The notes beneath the pieces are model-generated. The model did not search any database. It saw only the letters and a list, made by a program, of their open reading frames with translations, and was not told the DNA's origin. A program made the position numbers and the translations under genes. Of a DNA stretch of 25,424 nt, positions 1 through 8,400 are shown one piece after another. Position 1 is the stretch's first letter. Every line of letters starts with the position of its first letter. The DNA is from an uncultured Bacilli bacterium. Lineage in GTDB: Bacteria > Bacillota_I > Bacilli_A > RF39 > UBA660. The stretch covers positions 1-25,424 of the forward strand of contig CAOOMX010000016.1 of assembly GCA_948497845.1 (NCBI GenBank). Reading direction: 5' to 3'.

Positions 1-2194
1 CACCTTTAACATTAAAACTAAATCTACTTTTATCATATCCACGCATTTTTGCTTCTTTCATACTAGCAAACAAATCACGTATATCATCAAAAACACCTAT
101 ATAAGTGGCTGGATTACTTCGCGGAGTTCTTCCGATAGCATCTTGAGTAATTTGAATAACTTTATCAATATTTTCTAAACCTTTTATTTCTTTGCATTTA
201 CCAACAACTACCTTAGAACGATACAATTGATTAGCGACACTCTTATAAAGAATTTCATTAATCAAAGATGATTTTCCACTACCAGAAACACCTGTAACAC
301 AAACAAATTTATTTAAAGGAATTTCTACATTTATATTTTTTAAATTATTTTCCTTCGCTCCCTTAATAGAAATAGATAATCCATTACCTTTTCTTCTTTT
401 TTTAGGAACATCTATAGATAAAACTCCACTTAAATACTTTCCTGTTAAACTATTTGGATTTTTCATTACTTCTTCTGGTGTACCAGCTGCCATAACCATT
501 CCACCATACTCTCCAGCACCTGGACCTATATCAATCAAATAATCAGATGCTAGCATCGTATCCGTATCATGTTCAACTACAATTAAAGAATTTCCTAAAT
601 CTCTCATCTCTTGTAAAGAACGAATCAATTTTTCATTATCCTTTTGATGCAATCCAATACTAGGTTCGTCAAGAACATATAAAACCCCTGACAAACGACT
701 GCCAATTTGTGTAGCTAGTCTAATTCTTTGTGCTTCTCCTCCAGAAAGAGTTCCTGCACTCCGACTTAAAGAAAGATACGATAACCCTACATTATTTAAA
801 AATTCAAGTCTTGAAACAATTTCTTTTAATATTAATTGACTTATTTCTTGTTGTTCTTTACTAAGTTTTACATTTTTAACAAACTTTAACAAATCTTTAA
901 TAGACATCTGCGTCAAATCAATAATATTCTTATCTTCAATATAAATGGATAAAACATTTTTTTGCAAACGTTTTCCTTTACACAGAGGACATTCTGTTTC
1001 AACCATAAATCCTCCAAGCCATTCACGAATCCATCCACTTTTTGTTTCAATATAACGTCTTTCCAAATTAGGAATTACACCTTCATAAGACCCTTTAGTA
1101 TTTCTCGTATTTCCATTTTTAGCTACATAATTAAATTCTAAAACTTCATCTGTACCGTATAAAACATAATGAAGTAACTCTTTTGGAATATCTTTTAAAG
1201 GCGCATACATATCAATACCATAATAACTACATACTGCCTCAACTTGGGTAAAATAAGTCATAGATTCCATATTCACTGAATTAATTCCACCATTCATAAT
1301 CGATTTATTCCAATCAGGAATTAATAATTCTTCACTTATTTTTAACTTTGTTCCAAGACCTTTACACTCTTCACAAGCTCCATAAGGGGCATTAAAAGAA
1401 AAGATACGAGGTTCTAATTCAGCAAGAGAATAATTACAATGAATACAAGCATATTTTTCGCTCATAAATATTTCTTCATCTGAAACTAAAATAATAACTT
1501 TACCATCTGCTTTTTTAGTACTAACTTCAATGGATTCAAAAATACGACTACGTTCTTCTACATCAACTAAGACTTTATCAACAACGATTTCTATATTATC
1601 TTTAATATTCTTTTCTAAAGAGATTTCTCCATTTAAACTTTCAATTTTGCCATTAACACGAACTTTTGAAAAACCTTCTTTTCTTAATTCATCAAATAAA
1701 TCTTTATGTGTTCCTTTTTCCCCATGCACAATAGGAGCCAAAATAGTTATTGTCTTTCCCATATATTCCATAACACGATTTGTCATTTCTTCAATACTTT
1801 GACTTTTAATAGGAGTATGATGCGTTGGACAATAAGGCATCCCAATTCGAGCATATAAAAGACGTAAATAATCATAAATTTCAGTAATTGTCCCTACTGT
1901 AGAACGTGGATTTTTATTTGTAGACTTCTGATCAATAGAAATAGATGGACTTAACCCCTCAATTGAATCTACATCTGGTTTTTCACTAACCCCGATAAAC
2001 TGACGTGCATAAGCAGACAAACTTTCCACATATCTTCTTTGTCCTTCTGCATAAATGGTATCAAAGGCTAAACTACTTTTTCCACTTCCCGAAACACCAG
2101 TCATAACAACCAACTGATTCTTAGGAATTTCTATATCAAAATTCTTTAAATTATTTTCTCTAGCCCCCATTATTACAATTTTATCATTCTTCAT
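1..2194 (-). CDS. uvrA: Excinuclease ABC subunit UvrA (5' part, cut by window edge)
   Basis: UvrA is the DNA-damage-sensing ATPase of nucleotide excision repair; it dimerises and loads UvrB at lesions. About 731 N-terminal residues of the usual ~940 are present. The start is ATG at 2194, preceded by a GAGG ribosome binding site. Near residue 30 is a Walker A (GVSGSGKSSLAFDT), followed by the UvrA-typical run ending RRYVESLSAYARQF. The first zinc module reads FSFNAPYGACEEC. The ABC signature is TLSGGEAQRIRLA, followed by a Walker B in VLDEPSIGLH. A second Walker A (GVSGSGKSSL) opens the C-terminal ATPase half. The frame leaves the window at RFSFNVKG, just before the second zinc finger. Reading direction is away from the surface-protein gene at 2472. 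Identification is certain; truncation is only due to the window. Confidence 0.98.
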   Translation of the reverse strand, partial: MKNDKIVIMGARENNLKNFDIEIPKNQLVVMTGVSGSGKSSLAFDTIYAEGQRRYVESLSAYARQFIGVSEKPDVDSIEGLSPSISIDQKSTNKNPRSTVGTITEIYDYLRLLYARIGMPYCPTHHTPIKSQSIEEMTNRVMEYMGKTITILAPIVHGEKGTHKDLFDELRKEGFSKVRVNGKIESLNGEISLEKNIKDNIEIVVDKVLVDVEERSRIFESIEVSTKKADGKVIILVSDEEIFMSEKYACIHCNYSLAELEPRIFSFNAPYGACEECKGLGTKLKISEELLIPDWNKSIMNGGINSVNMESMTYFTQVEAVCSYYGIDMYAPLKDIPKELLHYVLYGTDEVLEFNYVAKNGNTRNTKGSYEGVIPNLERRYIETKSGWIREWLGGFMVETECPLCKGKRLQKNVLSIYIEDKNIIDLTQMSIKDLLKFVKNVKLSKEQQEISQLILKEIVSRLEFLNNVGLSYLSLSRSAGTLSGGEAQRIRLATQIGSRLSGVLYVLDEPSIGLHQKDNEKLIRSLQEMRDLGNSLIVVEHDTDTMLASDYLIDIGPGAGEYGGMVMAAGTPEEVMKNPNSLTGKYLSGVLSIDVPKKRRKGNGLSISIKGAKENNLKNINVEIPLNKFVCVTGVSGSGKSSLINEILYKSVANQLYRSKVVVGKCKEIKGLENIDKVIQITQDAIGRTPRSNPATYIGVFDDIRDLFASMKEAKMRGYDKSRFSFNVKG

Positions 2195-2277
2195 ACCTAT
2201 ACCTCATTATATTCACTATTCATCCTATTTTATTGTTTGCAAATATCTTATTTTTATGTAAAGACAGCAACATACCC

Positions 2278-2306
2278 ATTATAATATAAAAACATTTGTA
2301 CGTCAA
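2278..2306 (-). promoter_or_regulatory. Promoter for uvrA
   Basis: On the minus strand a TTGACG -35 box (2301-2306) and a perfect TATAAT -10 box (2278-2283) are separated by 17 bases. Transcription would start near 2271, giving a leader of about 77 bases before the uvrA ATG. No convincing LexA/DinR box was seen. Confidence 0.75.
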
Positions 2307-2391
2307 GAACCTATAAAATCATATATATAATTTAAGCATATAATGAAATATAAATAGCGTAAAAAGGCTTTGTAAACTGGAAACATTCAAT

Positions 2392-2420
2392 TTGACTTAT
2401 TCTAAAATTTATGATAAAAT
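2392..2420 (+). promoter_or_regulatory. Promoter for the 507-aa surface protein
   Basis: On the plus strand TTGACT (2392-2397) and TAAAAT (2415-2420) are 17 bases apart, with the gene's AAGGGGG ribosome binding site about 36 bases further on. The gene therefore has its own transcription unit, divergent from uvrA. Confidence 0.75.
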
Positions 2421-2471
2421 ATAGCCAACTTAACGAAATGTTCGTCAATGTTTATAAGGGGGTACGATAAT

Positions 2472-3995
2472 ATGTACGAAGAAGGCAACAGAAAATTAAG
2501 TTTTAATGGGTTATCATTAGTTATTAAGCTAGCGATTTTAGCGGTTGTAGTATTTTTATTATGTTGGGTATTTACTAAAGTAAACGCAAGTAACAATACT
2601 AAAACAGCTGAAAACAACACTGAGTATATTAATAATATAACAGCTATGAAAGAAGCTGCTATAGAATACTTTACAACAGATAAGTTACCAGCTACCGTCG
2701 GTGGAACACAAAAATTAACATTATCTCAAATGGTTGATCGTAAATTATTAATTGATTTTACAAATCAAGGAGATAAATGTAATTTAACAGATAGTTATAT
2801 TCAAGCTACTAAAACAGCTGATGGTGATTATGCATTAAAAGTAAGTTTAAATTGTGGAAAAACACAAGACTTTATTGTTACAACAATAGAAAAAACGAAA
2901 TGTATTATAGAAAATAATTGTCCACCAACAGATAATAATCTGGCAGACAAAGACGATAACAATGATAAAGTAACAGATGATGAATTTAATGATAGGGATG
3001 ACAAAGATAATATAGTTAAACCTGATACACCTACAACACCAACAAAACCTAGTACACCAGGATCATCTTCAAGTTCAGGATCAACGACTATAACGACTAC
3101 AGTAAAAGTGCAATTTTGGTGTTCAGCATGTAGCGGTAATACAAATAATAACAATAATACAATAATTATTAATCCATCACCAAAACCAGAAGAACCAGAC
3201 AAGCCTAATAAACCAAGTGAGCCCGATAAACCTGAAGAACCAGACAAACCTACAGTTCCAGAAAAGAAAGCTTACTATGAACATATTAGATATGGAAAAT
3301 GGCAAGATGGAAAAGGATATGGCTCAAATGTTCAAAATATGAGATTCCCATATGACACATATAATTATTGTTTACCAACAAAAGAAACGATTTATACAAC
3401 AAGTTATGCAACAAAAGTAAATGGTCAAACATATTCATACACTTTAAGATTTAAAAATCTTTATGCACAAGATTTAGTAGGAAATGTAACAGTATCAAAT
3501 AGAAGTAATTTCTTAAGCCTATCAGACTACCAAGCATATATGAATACAATATATAATAAACCAATTGAAATGGTTGGAGCAACAGGTAAAGGTGATGCAA
3601 GTATTCCAAACGTATATGTATTTAGAGATGCATCATTAAAATACGGAAATTTCTCTTATGATATTTCAAACGCTTATCAATCTGGAAGCTCATATTATGT
3701 AAACGTTAATATAAGACCGTTAAATTTAAATGGTGTAAGTTCAGCCTACCGTGATCTTAATTTAGGATACAGTGTATACTTTGTACCATTAAAATTTGAT
3801 GTAACATATACATTAAAGAAAAATTGTAAAAGAGATGCTGCAAGCAAAGTAAATACTTATACAAGAAATGGTTACATCTATACAGATAAACAAACAGAAT
3901 ATGAATGGATGCATAGAACATATGAATACAAATGGAGTACTGAAAAAGATCTTGGTGGAGACTGGGAATGGACAGGAAACGTTGAATACAGATAG
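2472..3995 (+). CDS. Membrane-anchored pilin-like surface protein with proline-rich stalk and adhesin-shared module
   Basis: 507 aa from ATG 2472. This start is chosen because AAGGGGG (2456-2462) lies 9 bases upstream; an upstream in-frame ATG at 2448 has no such site. Residues 16-34 form one hydrophobic helix after a short charged N-terminus, as in type IV pilin-like proteins. Residues ~35-145 could be a pilin-like head (motif KLTLSQMVDRKLL). Two proline/lysine/acid linkers (~183-206 and ~235-267) flank a small WCSAC segment. Residues ~300-452 are clearly homologous to residues ~481-636 of the giant protein at 12148-15876: both have QTY.Y.L, IxMVGA, NxxxFR and VPLKF.V.YT in the same order, bounded by cysteines. 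No LPXTG motif is visible, so anchoring is presumably by the N-terminal helix. It is probably a surface adhesin or stalk related to the neighbouring pilus locus. The exact function is unknown. Confidence 0.85.
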   Translation: MYEEGNRKLSFNGLSLVIKLAILAVVVFLLCWVFTKVNASNNTKTAENNTEYINNITAMKEAAIEYFTTDKLPATVGGTQKLTLSQMVDRKLLIDFTNQGDKCNLTDSYIQATKTADGDYALKVSLNCGKTQDFIVTTIEKTKCIIENNCPPTDNNLADKDDNNDKVTDDEFNDRDDKDNIVKPDTPTTPTKPSTPGSSSSSGSTTITTTVKVQFWCSACSGNTNNNNNTIIINPSPKPEEPDKPNKPSEPDKPEEPDKPTVPEKKAYYEHIRYGKWQDGKGYGSNVQNMRFPYDTYNYCLPTKETIYTTSYATKVNGQTYSYTLRFKNLYAQDLVGNVTVSNRSNFLSLSDYQAYMNTIYNKPIEMVGATGKGDASIPNVYVFRDASLKYGNFSYDISNAYQSGSSYYVNVNIRPLNLNGVSSAYRDLNLGYSVYFVPLKFDVTYTLKKNCKRDAASKVNTYTRNGYIYTDKQTEYEWMHRTYEYKWSTEKDLGGDWEWTGNVEYR

Positions 3996-4020
3996 AATTG
4001 TGTAAATCACAATTCTTTTT
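3994..4020 (+). terminator. Rho-independent terminator after the surface-protein gene
   Basis: A 9-bp perfect stem (AGAATTGTG / CACAATTCT) with a 5-base loop is followed by TTTT. It overlaps the stop codon of the surface-protein gene. Confidence 0.85.
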
Positions 4021-4104
4021 GTATGTATAAATATAGATTAAAAGCGTCTTTATAGGCAAAGAATACATTTATACTATATAAGGAAAACAACGCTTATAAG
4101 GCAC

Positions 4105-4133
4105 TTAAAAAGACCAATTACACATTGGTCTTT
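4105..4133 (-). terminator. Terminator for the two-TM subunit gene
   Basis: A 10-bp perfect stem (AAAGACCAAT / ATTGGTCTTT, 4109-4118 and 4124-4133) with a 5-base loop lies just past the stop of the minus-strand gene at 4150. The T-run is short on the minus strand; T-rich sequence also follows on the plus side, so it may act in both directions between two convergent genes. Confidence 0.7.
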
Positions 4134-4149
4134 ATTCTTCTTTTGTTCA

Positions 4150-4575
4150 TTAACCTAAATTATTATGATCTATATAATAATTACATGAATCTTTCTGTTC
4201 TTTTCCAGCATTTGGATTTGTTATACAAGCTTTACAAACATCAAAATCTGCTTTAGCATCATTATTAAATGCTCCAATCATTGTAAATACAAATGCTATA
4301 ATTGTAGGAATAAAGAATATCACTACTGCTGCTACAAGTCTCATAGCTAAAGCCTTTACTGCTTTACTAATTGATTTATCATCACTAGAGATAACAGCCT
4401 TTCCTAAATCAAACATTCCTAATACTATCAATATAATTGGAATAACGATTTTAAATACTAATAAAAATACCCCAACTAATTGCCAAACATTTGCTGTATG
4501 AGCACAAAAACCATTTGCTTGTCCTACAGCTTGAATACCTTCAACAATACTATCTGCATTTGCTAAAAATAACAT
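4150..4575 (-). CDS. Two-TM VirB2/TrbC-like subunit, paralogue 1
   Basis: 141 aa, ATG 4575, with AGAGGTG upstream. Two strongly hydrophobic helices (~33-57 and ~77-103) are joined by a short charged loop (SSDDKSISK). Cysteines lie at 24, 114, 117 and 131, with a CxxC just after the second helix. It is paralogous to the 119-aa protein upstream: PIIxIVLG, FGKA/LGKA, the SDDK loop, IFFIPTII and all four cysteines are conserved. Size and hairpin topology resemble VirB2/TrbC conjugation pilins, but I cannot confirm membership of that family. It has its own near-consensus promoter and its own terminator, which fits a highly expressed structural subunit of the adjacent pilus locus. An alternative is a small membrane accessory of the machine. 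Confidence 0.8.
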   Translation of the reverse strand: MLFLANADSIVEGIQAVGQANGFCAHTANVWQLVGVFLLVFKIVIPIILIVLGMFDLGKAVISSDDKSISKAVKALAMRLVAAVVIFFIPTIIAFVFTMIGAFNNDAKADFDVCKACITNPNAGKEQKDSCNYYIDHNNLG

Positions 4576-4605
4576 AAAGTTACACCTCTTTCTTTTTATA
4601 TCTTA

Positions 4606-4634
4606 ATTTTAGCCCAAAAACCAGATATTGTCAA
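4606..4634 (-). promoter_or_regulatory. Near-consensus promoter for two-TM subunit 1
   Basis: On the minus strand a perfect TTGACA -35 box (4629-4634) and TAAAAT -10 box (4606-4611) have 17 bases between them. This is the best promoter in the window and drives a single small gene closed by its own terminator. Confidence 0.85.
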
Positions 4635-4675
4635 CAAAATATGCCAAATATTCGTAAAGTTCTCCTATTTGAATA

Positions 4676-5035
4676 TTAATGATGAAATATCTCTCCCTGA
4701 TAGCTTGTATCACAAGCATTATTAGGGCTTGTTAAGCAATTAACACAATTCATATAATCGCTTTCCAAGGTGTTAAAACCACCTATTAAAGAAAAAACAA
4801 ACTGTATAATAGTGGGTATAAAGAAAATAGCTACACCAATTACTATCTTTTTTATAAGAGAATGTAATCCTTTATTCATTGCTTTATCATCACTAGTAAT
4901 AGCAGCTTTCCCAAATTCAATTATACCTAATACTATGATAATAATGGGAACTAAAATTTTAAGTATTAAAATAGCGTATCCAATAATTGACCAAATATTT
5001 GCTGTTCTATAACAAAATCCACCTATATGTTCCAT
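4676..5035 (-). CDS. Two-TM VirB2/TrbC-like subunit, paralogue 2
   Basis: 119 aa, ATG 5035, with a GGAGG site 6 bases upstream. It has two hydrophobic helices (~16-41 and ~61-86), a charged SDDK loop between them, and cysteines at 8, 97, 100 and 108 that match the four cysteines of the 141-aa paralogue. It lacks the ~16-residue N-terminal extension and part of the tail of that paralogue. It directly follows the TadZ-like gene (27-base gap), so it is probably the last gene of the long operon, whereas its paralogue is transcribed separately. A VirB2/TrbC-like pilin or membrane-pore subunit is possible; the function is not established. Confidence 0.78.
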   Translation of the reverse strand: MEHIGGFCYRTANIWSIIGYAILILKILVPIIIIVLGIIEFGKAAITSDDKAMNKGLHSLIKKIVIGVAIFFIPTIIQFVFSLIGGFNTLESDYMNCVNCLTSPNNACDTSYQGEIFHH

Positions 5036-5062
5036 AAAAAACCTCCATAAGAACAGTATAAC

Positions 5063-6049
5063 TTATTTAAATATACTAAACAAGCCTCTTCCATCACTTC
5101 CATCAACTCTACTAAATCCTAAAGATGATAAAAATTGATTTATCACTGTTTGGTTATCCAACTTATCATCCAAACAAGGTAAATTATAAAAGACTTTTGC
5201 TCCACTTTCCTTTTCAAAATCTGTTACATCTTTAGCATCTAATACACTCCGATTTAAAACAATCTTCTTATCACGTAATTCTGAAAATATCTTACTATTT
5301 CTTCTAATTAATTTATTTAGTTTAACTAATCCAGGTTCTATCAAATATATAATTTCATCGCACATATTCTCTACATTACCATTAATATCTACTAAAATAA
5401 CTTCAGCTTCGCTATTACGTGACAAGAAAGAAGAAAACTCTAAACTTGTACAATAATCTAAACTACTATCATTAAAAAAGACAAAATCATTAGCATCTAC
5501 TTCTACTGCTTTTACTTTATAATACTTTTCTAAATGCAATTTAAGCAAATACACTAATGTTGTACTACCAGCATGTTCTGTGACATTTTTAAAGCCAATA
5601 ATTCTTTGACCAATCTTTCCTTTAGTCACATCAACTGCAGTTTCATTCAATTTTGGAGTCTTAAAACCACTTAAGTTATGAAATTGAGCAACATCTTTAT
5701 ATTGATTTGGATTAATAAGTAAGAATTTAATCGAATCAATATCTGTAGTAAAGTTATATATTCCCATTGAAACAAGTTGAGACAAATACATTGGTGAATT
5801 AACTTTTGCAGAATCATCTAATAAAAGTATAATTTTTGACATATCAAAATTAACGGATAAAGTTTGAATTACACTTATCTCTTCATACCCTTCAATAGCA
5901 GTAATATCTAAAATCATTTTATTATAGAAAAAATTAGCAAACTGTGCTACTAATTCTTCTACAGTAAAAACACCATTTACACTTTTAATTACATCTATAT
6001 CCAAATTACTTAACAAAGTTTGATATTTATTTGATACAATTACATTCAT
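5063..6049 (-). CDS. TadZ/CpaE-like localisation protein with degenerate MinD-type ATPase domain
   Basis: 328 aa. TadZ/CpaE proteins join a receiver-like N-terminal domain to a MinD/ParA-type domain and place Tad pilus machinery in the cell. Here residues ~1-130 look receiver-like (alternating strands, LLLDDS near 76-80). A MinD-like segment begins near 149 (IIGFKN...HAGSTT), which aligns with a deviant Walker A but is two residues longer and has Ser where the catalytic P-loop Lys is expected. A strand ending ILVDINGN (~218-225) stands at Walker B. Nucleotide use is therefore doubtful, as in several TadZ proteins. It starts 4 bases after the upstream TadE-like stop, with AGGGTGA as ribosome binding site, so it is in the operon. 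The assignment rests on domain layout plus context. Confidence 0.72.
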   Translation of the reverse strand: MNVIVSNKYQTLLSNLDIDVIKSVNGVFTVEELVAQFANFFYNKMILDITAIEGYEEISVIQTLSVNFDMSKIILLLDDSAKVNSPMYLSQLVSMGIYNFTTDIDSIKFLLINPNQYKDVAQFHNLSGFKTPKLNETAVDVTKGKIGQRIIGFKNVTEHAGSTTLVYLLKLHLEKYYKVKAVEVDANDFVFFNDSSLDYCTSLEFSSFLSRNSEAEVILVDINGNVENMCDEIIYLIEPGLVKLNKLIRRNSKIFSELRDKKIVLNRSVLDAKDVTDFEKESGAKVFYNLPCLDDKLDNQTVINQFLSSLGFSRVDGSDGRGLFSIFK

Positions 6050-6053
6050 ACAA

Positions 6054-6509
6054 TCACCCTATCCTACTGTTACTACCTATAAAAGAATCCGTTCTTCCAT
6101 TAACCTTAAAAGTTGCAATCTCTCCTATTACAGGTAAATTAAATCGATAAAAAAGTCTAATATTATAATAAATTTTCTTACCAGCAGATTCCTCTTTAAA
6201 ACAATAAAGATATCCACCATTTCCTTGTGATACTTCTATAGTACCAGCATAATCCTTAGCTCCATACCAACCTTCAGGACATTGTCCTTTTGTTTTATAC
6301 GAATTTTGATATAAGTAATTATTAATAATCGCTAAAGAACCCTCATCACCTTCTGTAACACCTTCATATTTTTCAATAATTGAAAGCATTTCATTCTTTA
6401 CTGTATAAGCTTTAGAATAACTAAGTACAAGTGTTAAAAAGCATGCAAAAATTAAGATAAAAAGAATCATTATTTGAAATGTCCAGGTTGTTCCACTTAC
6501 CTCACGCAT
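6054..6509 (-). CDS. TadE-like minor pilin, paralogue 1
   Basis: 151 aa, ATG 6509, with AGGTGAT upstream. One N-terminal hydrophobic helix (~11-33) is followed by an amphipathic helix (KNEMLSIIEKYEG). The C-terminus has a strand-rich end with LPVIGEIATFKVNG, a pattern typical of TadE/TadF-like pseudopilins. It is similar in plan to the 171-aa protein just upstream (LPVV...QVKGET). The N-terminus MREVSG matches the M-[K/R]-E-x-x-[G/S] start seen in four consecutive genes here. Two cysteines are in the exported part (ECPEG-like and YLYCFK positions). Its probable role is a minor pilin or assembly factor displayed outside the membrane. The TadE label is by architecture, with good contextual support. 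Confidence 0.75.
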   Translation of the reverse strand: MREVSGTTWTFQIMILFILIFACFLTLVLSYSKAYTVKNEMLSIIEKYEGVTEGDEGSLAIINNYLYQNSYKTKGQCPEGWYGAKDYAGTIEVSQGNGGYLYCFKEESAGKKIYYNIRLFYRFNLPVIGEIATFKVNGRTDSFIGSNSRIG

Positions 6510-6525
6510 TTTATCACCTACTTAA

Positions 6526-7041
6526 CTATATACTTTTTTCGTAAATTATCTTTGTTTCGCCTTTAACTTGCATACTATAAACTTGATTTACAACTGGCAA
6601 ATCCATTTGAAAAAACACAATAATTTGATAATAACTACCCTTTCTAAAATCTTCTTCTACAAAGTTACCAGGACCTAAGATATTACTTAAATATGTATTA
6701 ATACCTTCAGTAACATTTACTTCTTTAATACAAACAGATGCCTTTTGCCCATCACTTACAGGATTTCCCATCTTATCATAGCCAGTATAGCCAGTATTAC
6801 CATTTTTATTACAAACTCCTGTCGTTCTATAACTTGCTGCACTAATAGCATCTACAACATCTTCACTTAAGGATCCACCATCTAAGAAGTTCCCTTCAGC
6901 TACTTCAATAATATTAATAATTTCATCTTTAACTCCAAAGGCATTAGCATTATTAATTGTTAAACACATAATAGCAGTAAATAACAATATAAATAATATA
7001 ACGATTTGAAATAAAGTTGTTACACTAATCGATTCTCTCAT
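6526..7041 (-). CDS. TadE-like minor pilin, paralogue 2
   Basis: 171 aa, ATG 7041. The N-terminal helix (~11-33) is followed by KDEIINIIEVAEG, closely matching the KNEMLSIIEKYEG stretch of the next gene, and the C-terminus has MDLPVVNQVYSMQVKGET, the TadE-like ending. Two extracellular cysteines are present (GVCNK, SVCIK). The N-terminus (MRESIS) has Ser where its relatives have Gly at position 6. It starts 9 bases after the stop of the preceding small gene; AAAGGA overlaps that stop, so translation is probably coupled. It most likely works as a pair with the 151-aa protein at the pilus tip or base. Confidence 0.75.
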   Translation of the reverse strand: MRESISVTTLFQIVILFILLFTAIMCLTINNANAFGVKDEIINIIEVAEGNFLDGGSLSEDVVDAISAASYRTTGVCNKNGNTGYTGYDKMGNPVSDGQKASVCIKEVNVTEGINTYLSNILGPGNFVEEDFRKGSYYQIIVFFQMDLPVVNQVYSMQVKGETKIIYEKSI

Positions 7042-7050
7042 AAAAATTCA

Positions 7051-7287
7051 CTATCCTTTATATACACAACGAAATGCTTCGCCACCTTTAATACGACATA
7101 AACAAAATCCTTCATTTGCATCGCGAACAGCTTTACTACAATCACAAGCTGCTTTATTACATTGCGCTTGACTTTGAAAATTATGTTTAATCAAAGGCCA
7201 TATGAAACTGAAAAAAAAGGCCATCAAGACCCCTACTGACACCATTACAATAAGCGTAGAATTAAGCTCTCCCTGTACCTCTTTCAT
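7051..7287 (-). CDS. Small Cys-rich Flp-pilin-like protein 2
   Basis: 78 aa, ATG 7287, with AAAGGTGA upstream. MKEVQGELN is followed by one hydrophobic helix (~11-34) ending in FIWPLI and a short soluble tail with six cysteines (43, 48, 50, 62, 64, 74). It is paralogous to the 74-aa protein upstream: both have MKE..GELN, AFF..F.WP.I and a Cys-rich tail. Length and single-helix plan match Flp/Tad pilins, but the E-Y pair usually seen at +5/+6 after the cleaved Gly is absent. It may be a structural or minor pilin; the cysteines suggest disulfides or metal binding in the exported tail. No prepilin peptidase is in the window. Confidence 0.72.
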   Translation of the reverse strand: MKEVQGELNSTLIVMVSVGVLMAFFFSFIWPLIKHNFQSQAQCNKAACDCSKAVRDANEGFCLCRIKGGEAFRCVYKG

Positions 7288-7299
7288 TTTTCACCTTTA

Positions 7300-7524
7300 T
7301 TATTCTTCTTTAATTGGAATTGTAACACCGCCGCCACAATTGCATTCATTATTCTTTACACTAACAGATTCTACCTCTCCACCTGGACACATATTTTGGC
7401 ATGTATTACGAGCTAGACCATTTTGAATACCAGGCCATACAAACGCATAAAAGAATGCTGCAACGGCTGCTATAGCTACTACTGTTACAACCGTCATATT
7501 TAATTCTCCAGTCGCTTCTTTCAT
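7300..7524 (-). CDS. Small Cys-rich Flp-pilin-like protein 1 (candidate major pilin)
   Basis: 74 aa, ATG 7524, with AAAGGAGG upstream. MKEATGELN leads into one hydrophobic helix (~11-33) rich in V/A and ending FVWPGI. The exported tail has cysteines at 42, 46, 61 and 63. It is a paralogue of the next gene (7051-7287), 12 bases downstream. It has a consensus-like promoter of its own inside the operon, so it is the best candidate for the abundant filament subunit. The conserved Gly6 could be a prepilin cleavage point, giving Glu as the first mature residue; this is inference only. Confidence 0.75.
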   Translation of the reverse strand: MKEATGELNMTVVTVVAIAAVAAFFYAFVWPGIQNGLARNTCQNMCPGGEVESVSVKNNECNCGGGVTIPIKEE

Positions 7525-7557
7525 TAATTAACTTCCTCCTTTATTCTTAACACTATT

Positions 7558-7586
7558 ATTATACCTAAATTTCAATAAAATAGCAA
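7558..7586 (-). promoter_or_regulatory. Internal promoter before the pilin-like genes
   Basis: On the minus strand TTGCTA (7581-7586) and a perfect TATAAT (7558-7563) are 17 bases apart, in the 87-base gap after tadC. It would raise expression of the two tiny pilin-like genes and the genes after them relative to the motor genes. Confidence 0.8.
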
Positions 7587-7611
7587 TTTTTTTTAAAAAT
7601 ATTTACATTCG

Positions 7612-8400
7612 TTAGATACCCATTAATTGAACAACTGCTAAAACAAGTAAAATCATAACCCCAATACCAGTTGTAATAAGCATACTCATTGTTTTTCCTT
7701 CCATCTTTTCCAAACGATTTTTATAGCGTGTTTCACGTGCTTTTTGTTGTAAAGATGATATTGATCTTGAAAAAGTTAACAACTGTTCTTGTTTACGTTC
7801 CTGACGTCCTAGGCCAAGACGATATAAAAGTCTCATCATACGCATAGAATCCCTAACCGGATATTTACGAGCAAAAGCCATATAAGGTTCAATTGAATCA
7901 TCCCCCGAATTAATAGCTTCAATCATTTCTTGAAGCCCTTCTCTAAATATTTCTGGAGCTTCTGTCATACTTTTACCAATAGCTACTGGAACTGTATAAT
8001 GTTGAATTAGAATTTCTAATCCTTTCAAATAGTATGGTAACATTGCATCAATTTCATGAATATGACTCTTATAGTATTTTTTTATATCACTATAAGGCAT
8101 CTTATAAATAAATAAACCTAATACAAAAATAAGTAGTACTTTAACCGAATTTAAATCTTGAATGAAGAAAAAGAACGCTAATACCATAGCAATTAAAGCA
8201 TTTTTAATACGTTTATTAAAATAAATATCAGGATTAACAGCATTCCCATAACGAGCTCTTACATAAAAATCCCAATCACTTTCTTTCAATTTCAAGAAAA
8301 GCATTTGATTATCACTAACTAACTGACTTAAACTAATTTGTCCACTAGCAGTCATAATTAAGAACACAATGACTGCAATAATTATAATCTCTATTTGCAT
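7612..8400 (-). CDS. tadC: TadC-like type II secretion F-domain membrane protein
   Basis: 262 aa. TadC is an inner-membrane platform protein that pairs with TadB around the TadA ATPase to drive Flp pilus assembly. The N-terminal TM is at ~4-16, two TMs lie at ~66-95, the cytoplasmic T2SSF core is at ~105-225 (HEIDAMLPYYLKGLE, MMRLLYRLGLG), and a C-terminal TM is at ~238-260. The ATG overlaps the TAA of the upstream tadB by one base (TAATG), so the two are translationally coupled, with GGGGG as ribosome binding site. The TadB/TadC split follows gene order; the family as a whole is secure. Confidence 0.85.
   Translation of the reverse strand: MQIEIIIIAVIVFLIMTASGQISLSQLVSDNQMLFLKLKESDWDFYVRARYGNAVNPDIYFNKRIKNALIAMVLAFFFFIQDLNSVKVLLIFVLGLFIYKMPYSDIKKYYKSHIHEIDAMLPYYLKGLEILIQHYTVPVAIGKSMTEAPEIFREGLQEMIEAINSGDDSIEPYMAFARKYPVRDSMRMMRLLYRLGLGRQERKQEQLLTFSRSISSLQQKARETRYKNRLEKMEGKTMSMLITTGIGVMILLVLAVVQLMGI

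Noticed and set aside
2402..3247. Open frames on the minus strand opposite the 507-aa surface protein
   Set aside because: They mirror the proline-rich linker and TM codons of the plus-strand gene, lack ribosome binding sites, and have low-complexity composition.
3757..4068. Minus-strand frames of 65 and 103 aa overlapping the end of the surface-protein gene
   Set aside because: They cross the terminator and the coding region on the other strand and show no protein-like pattern or start signal.
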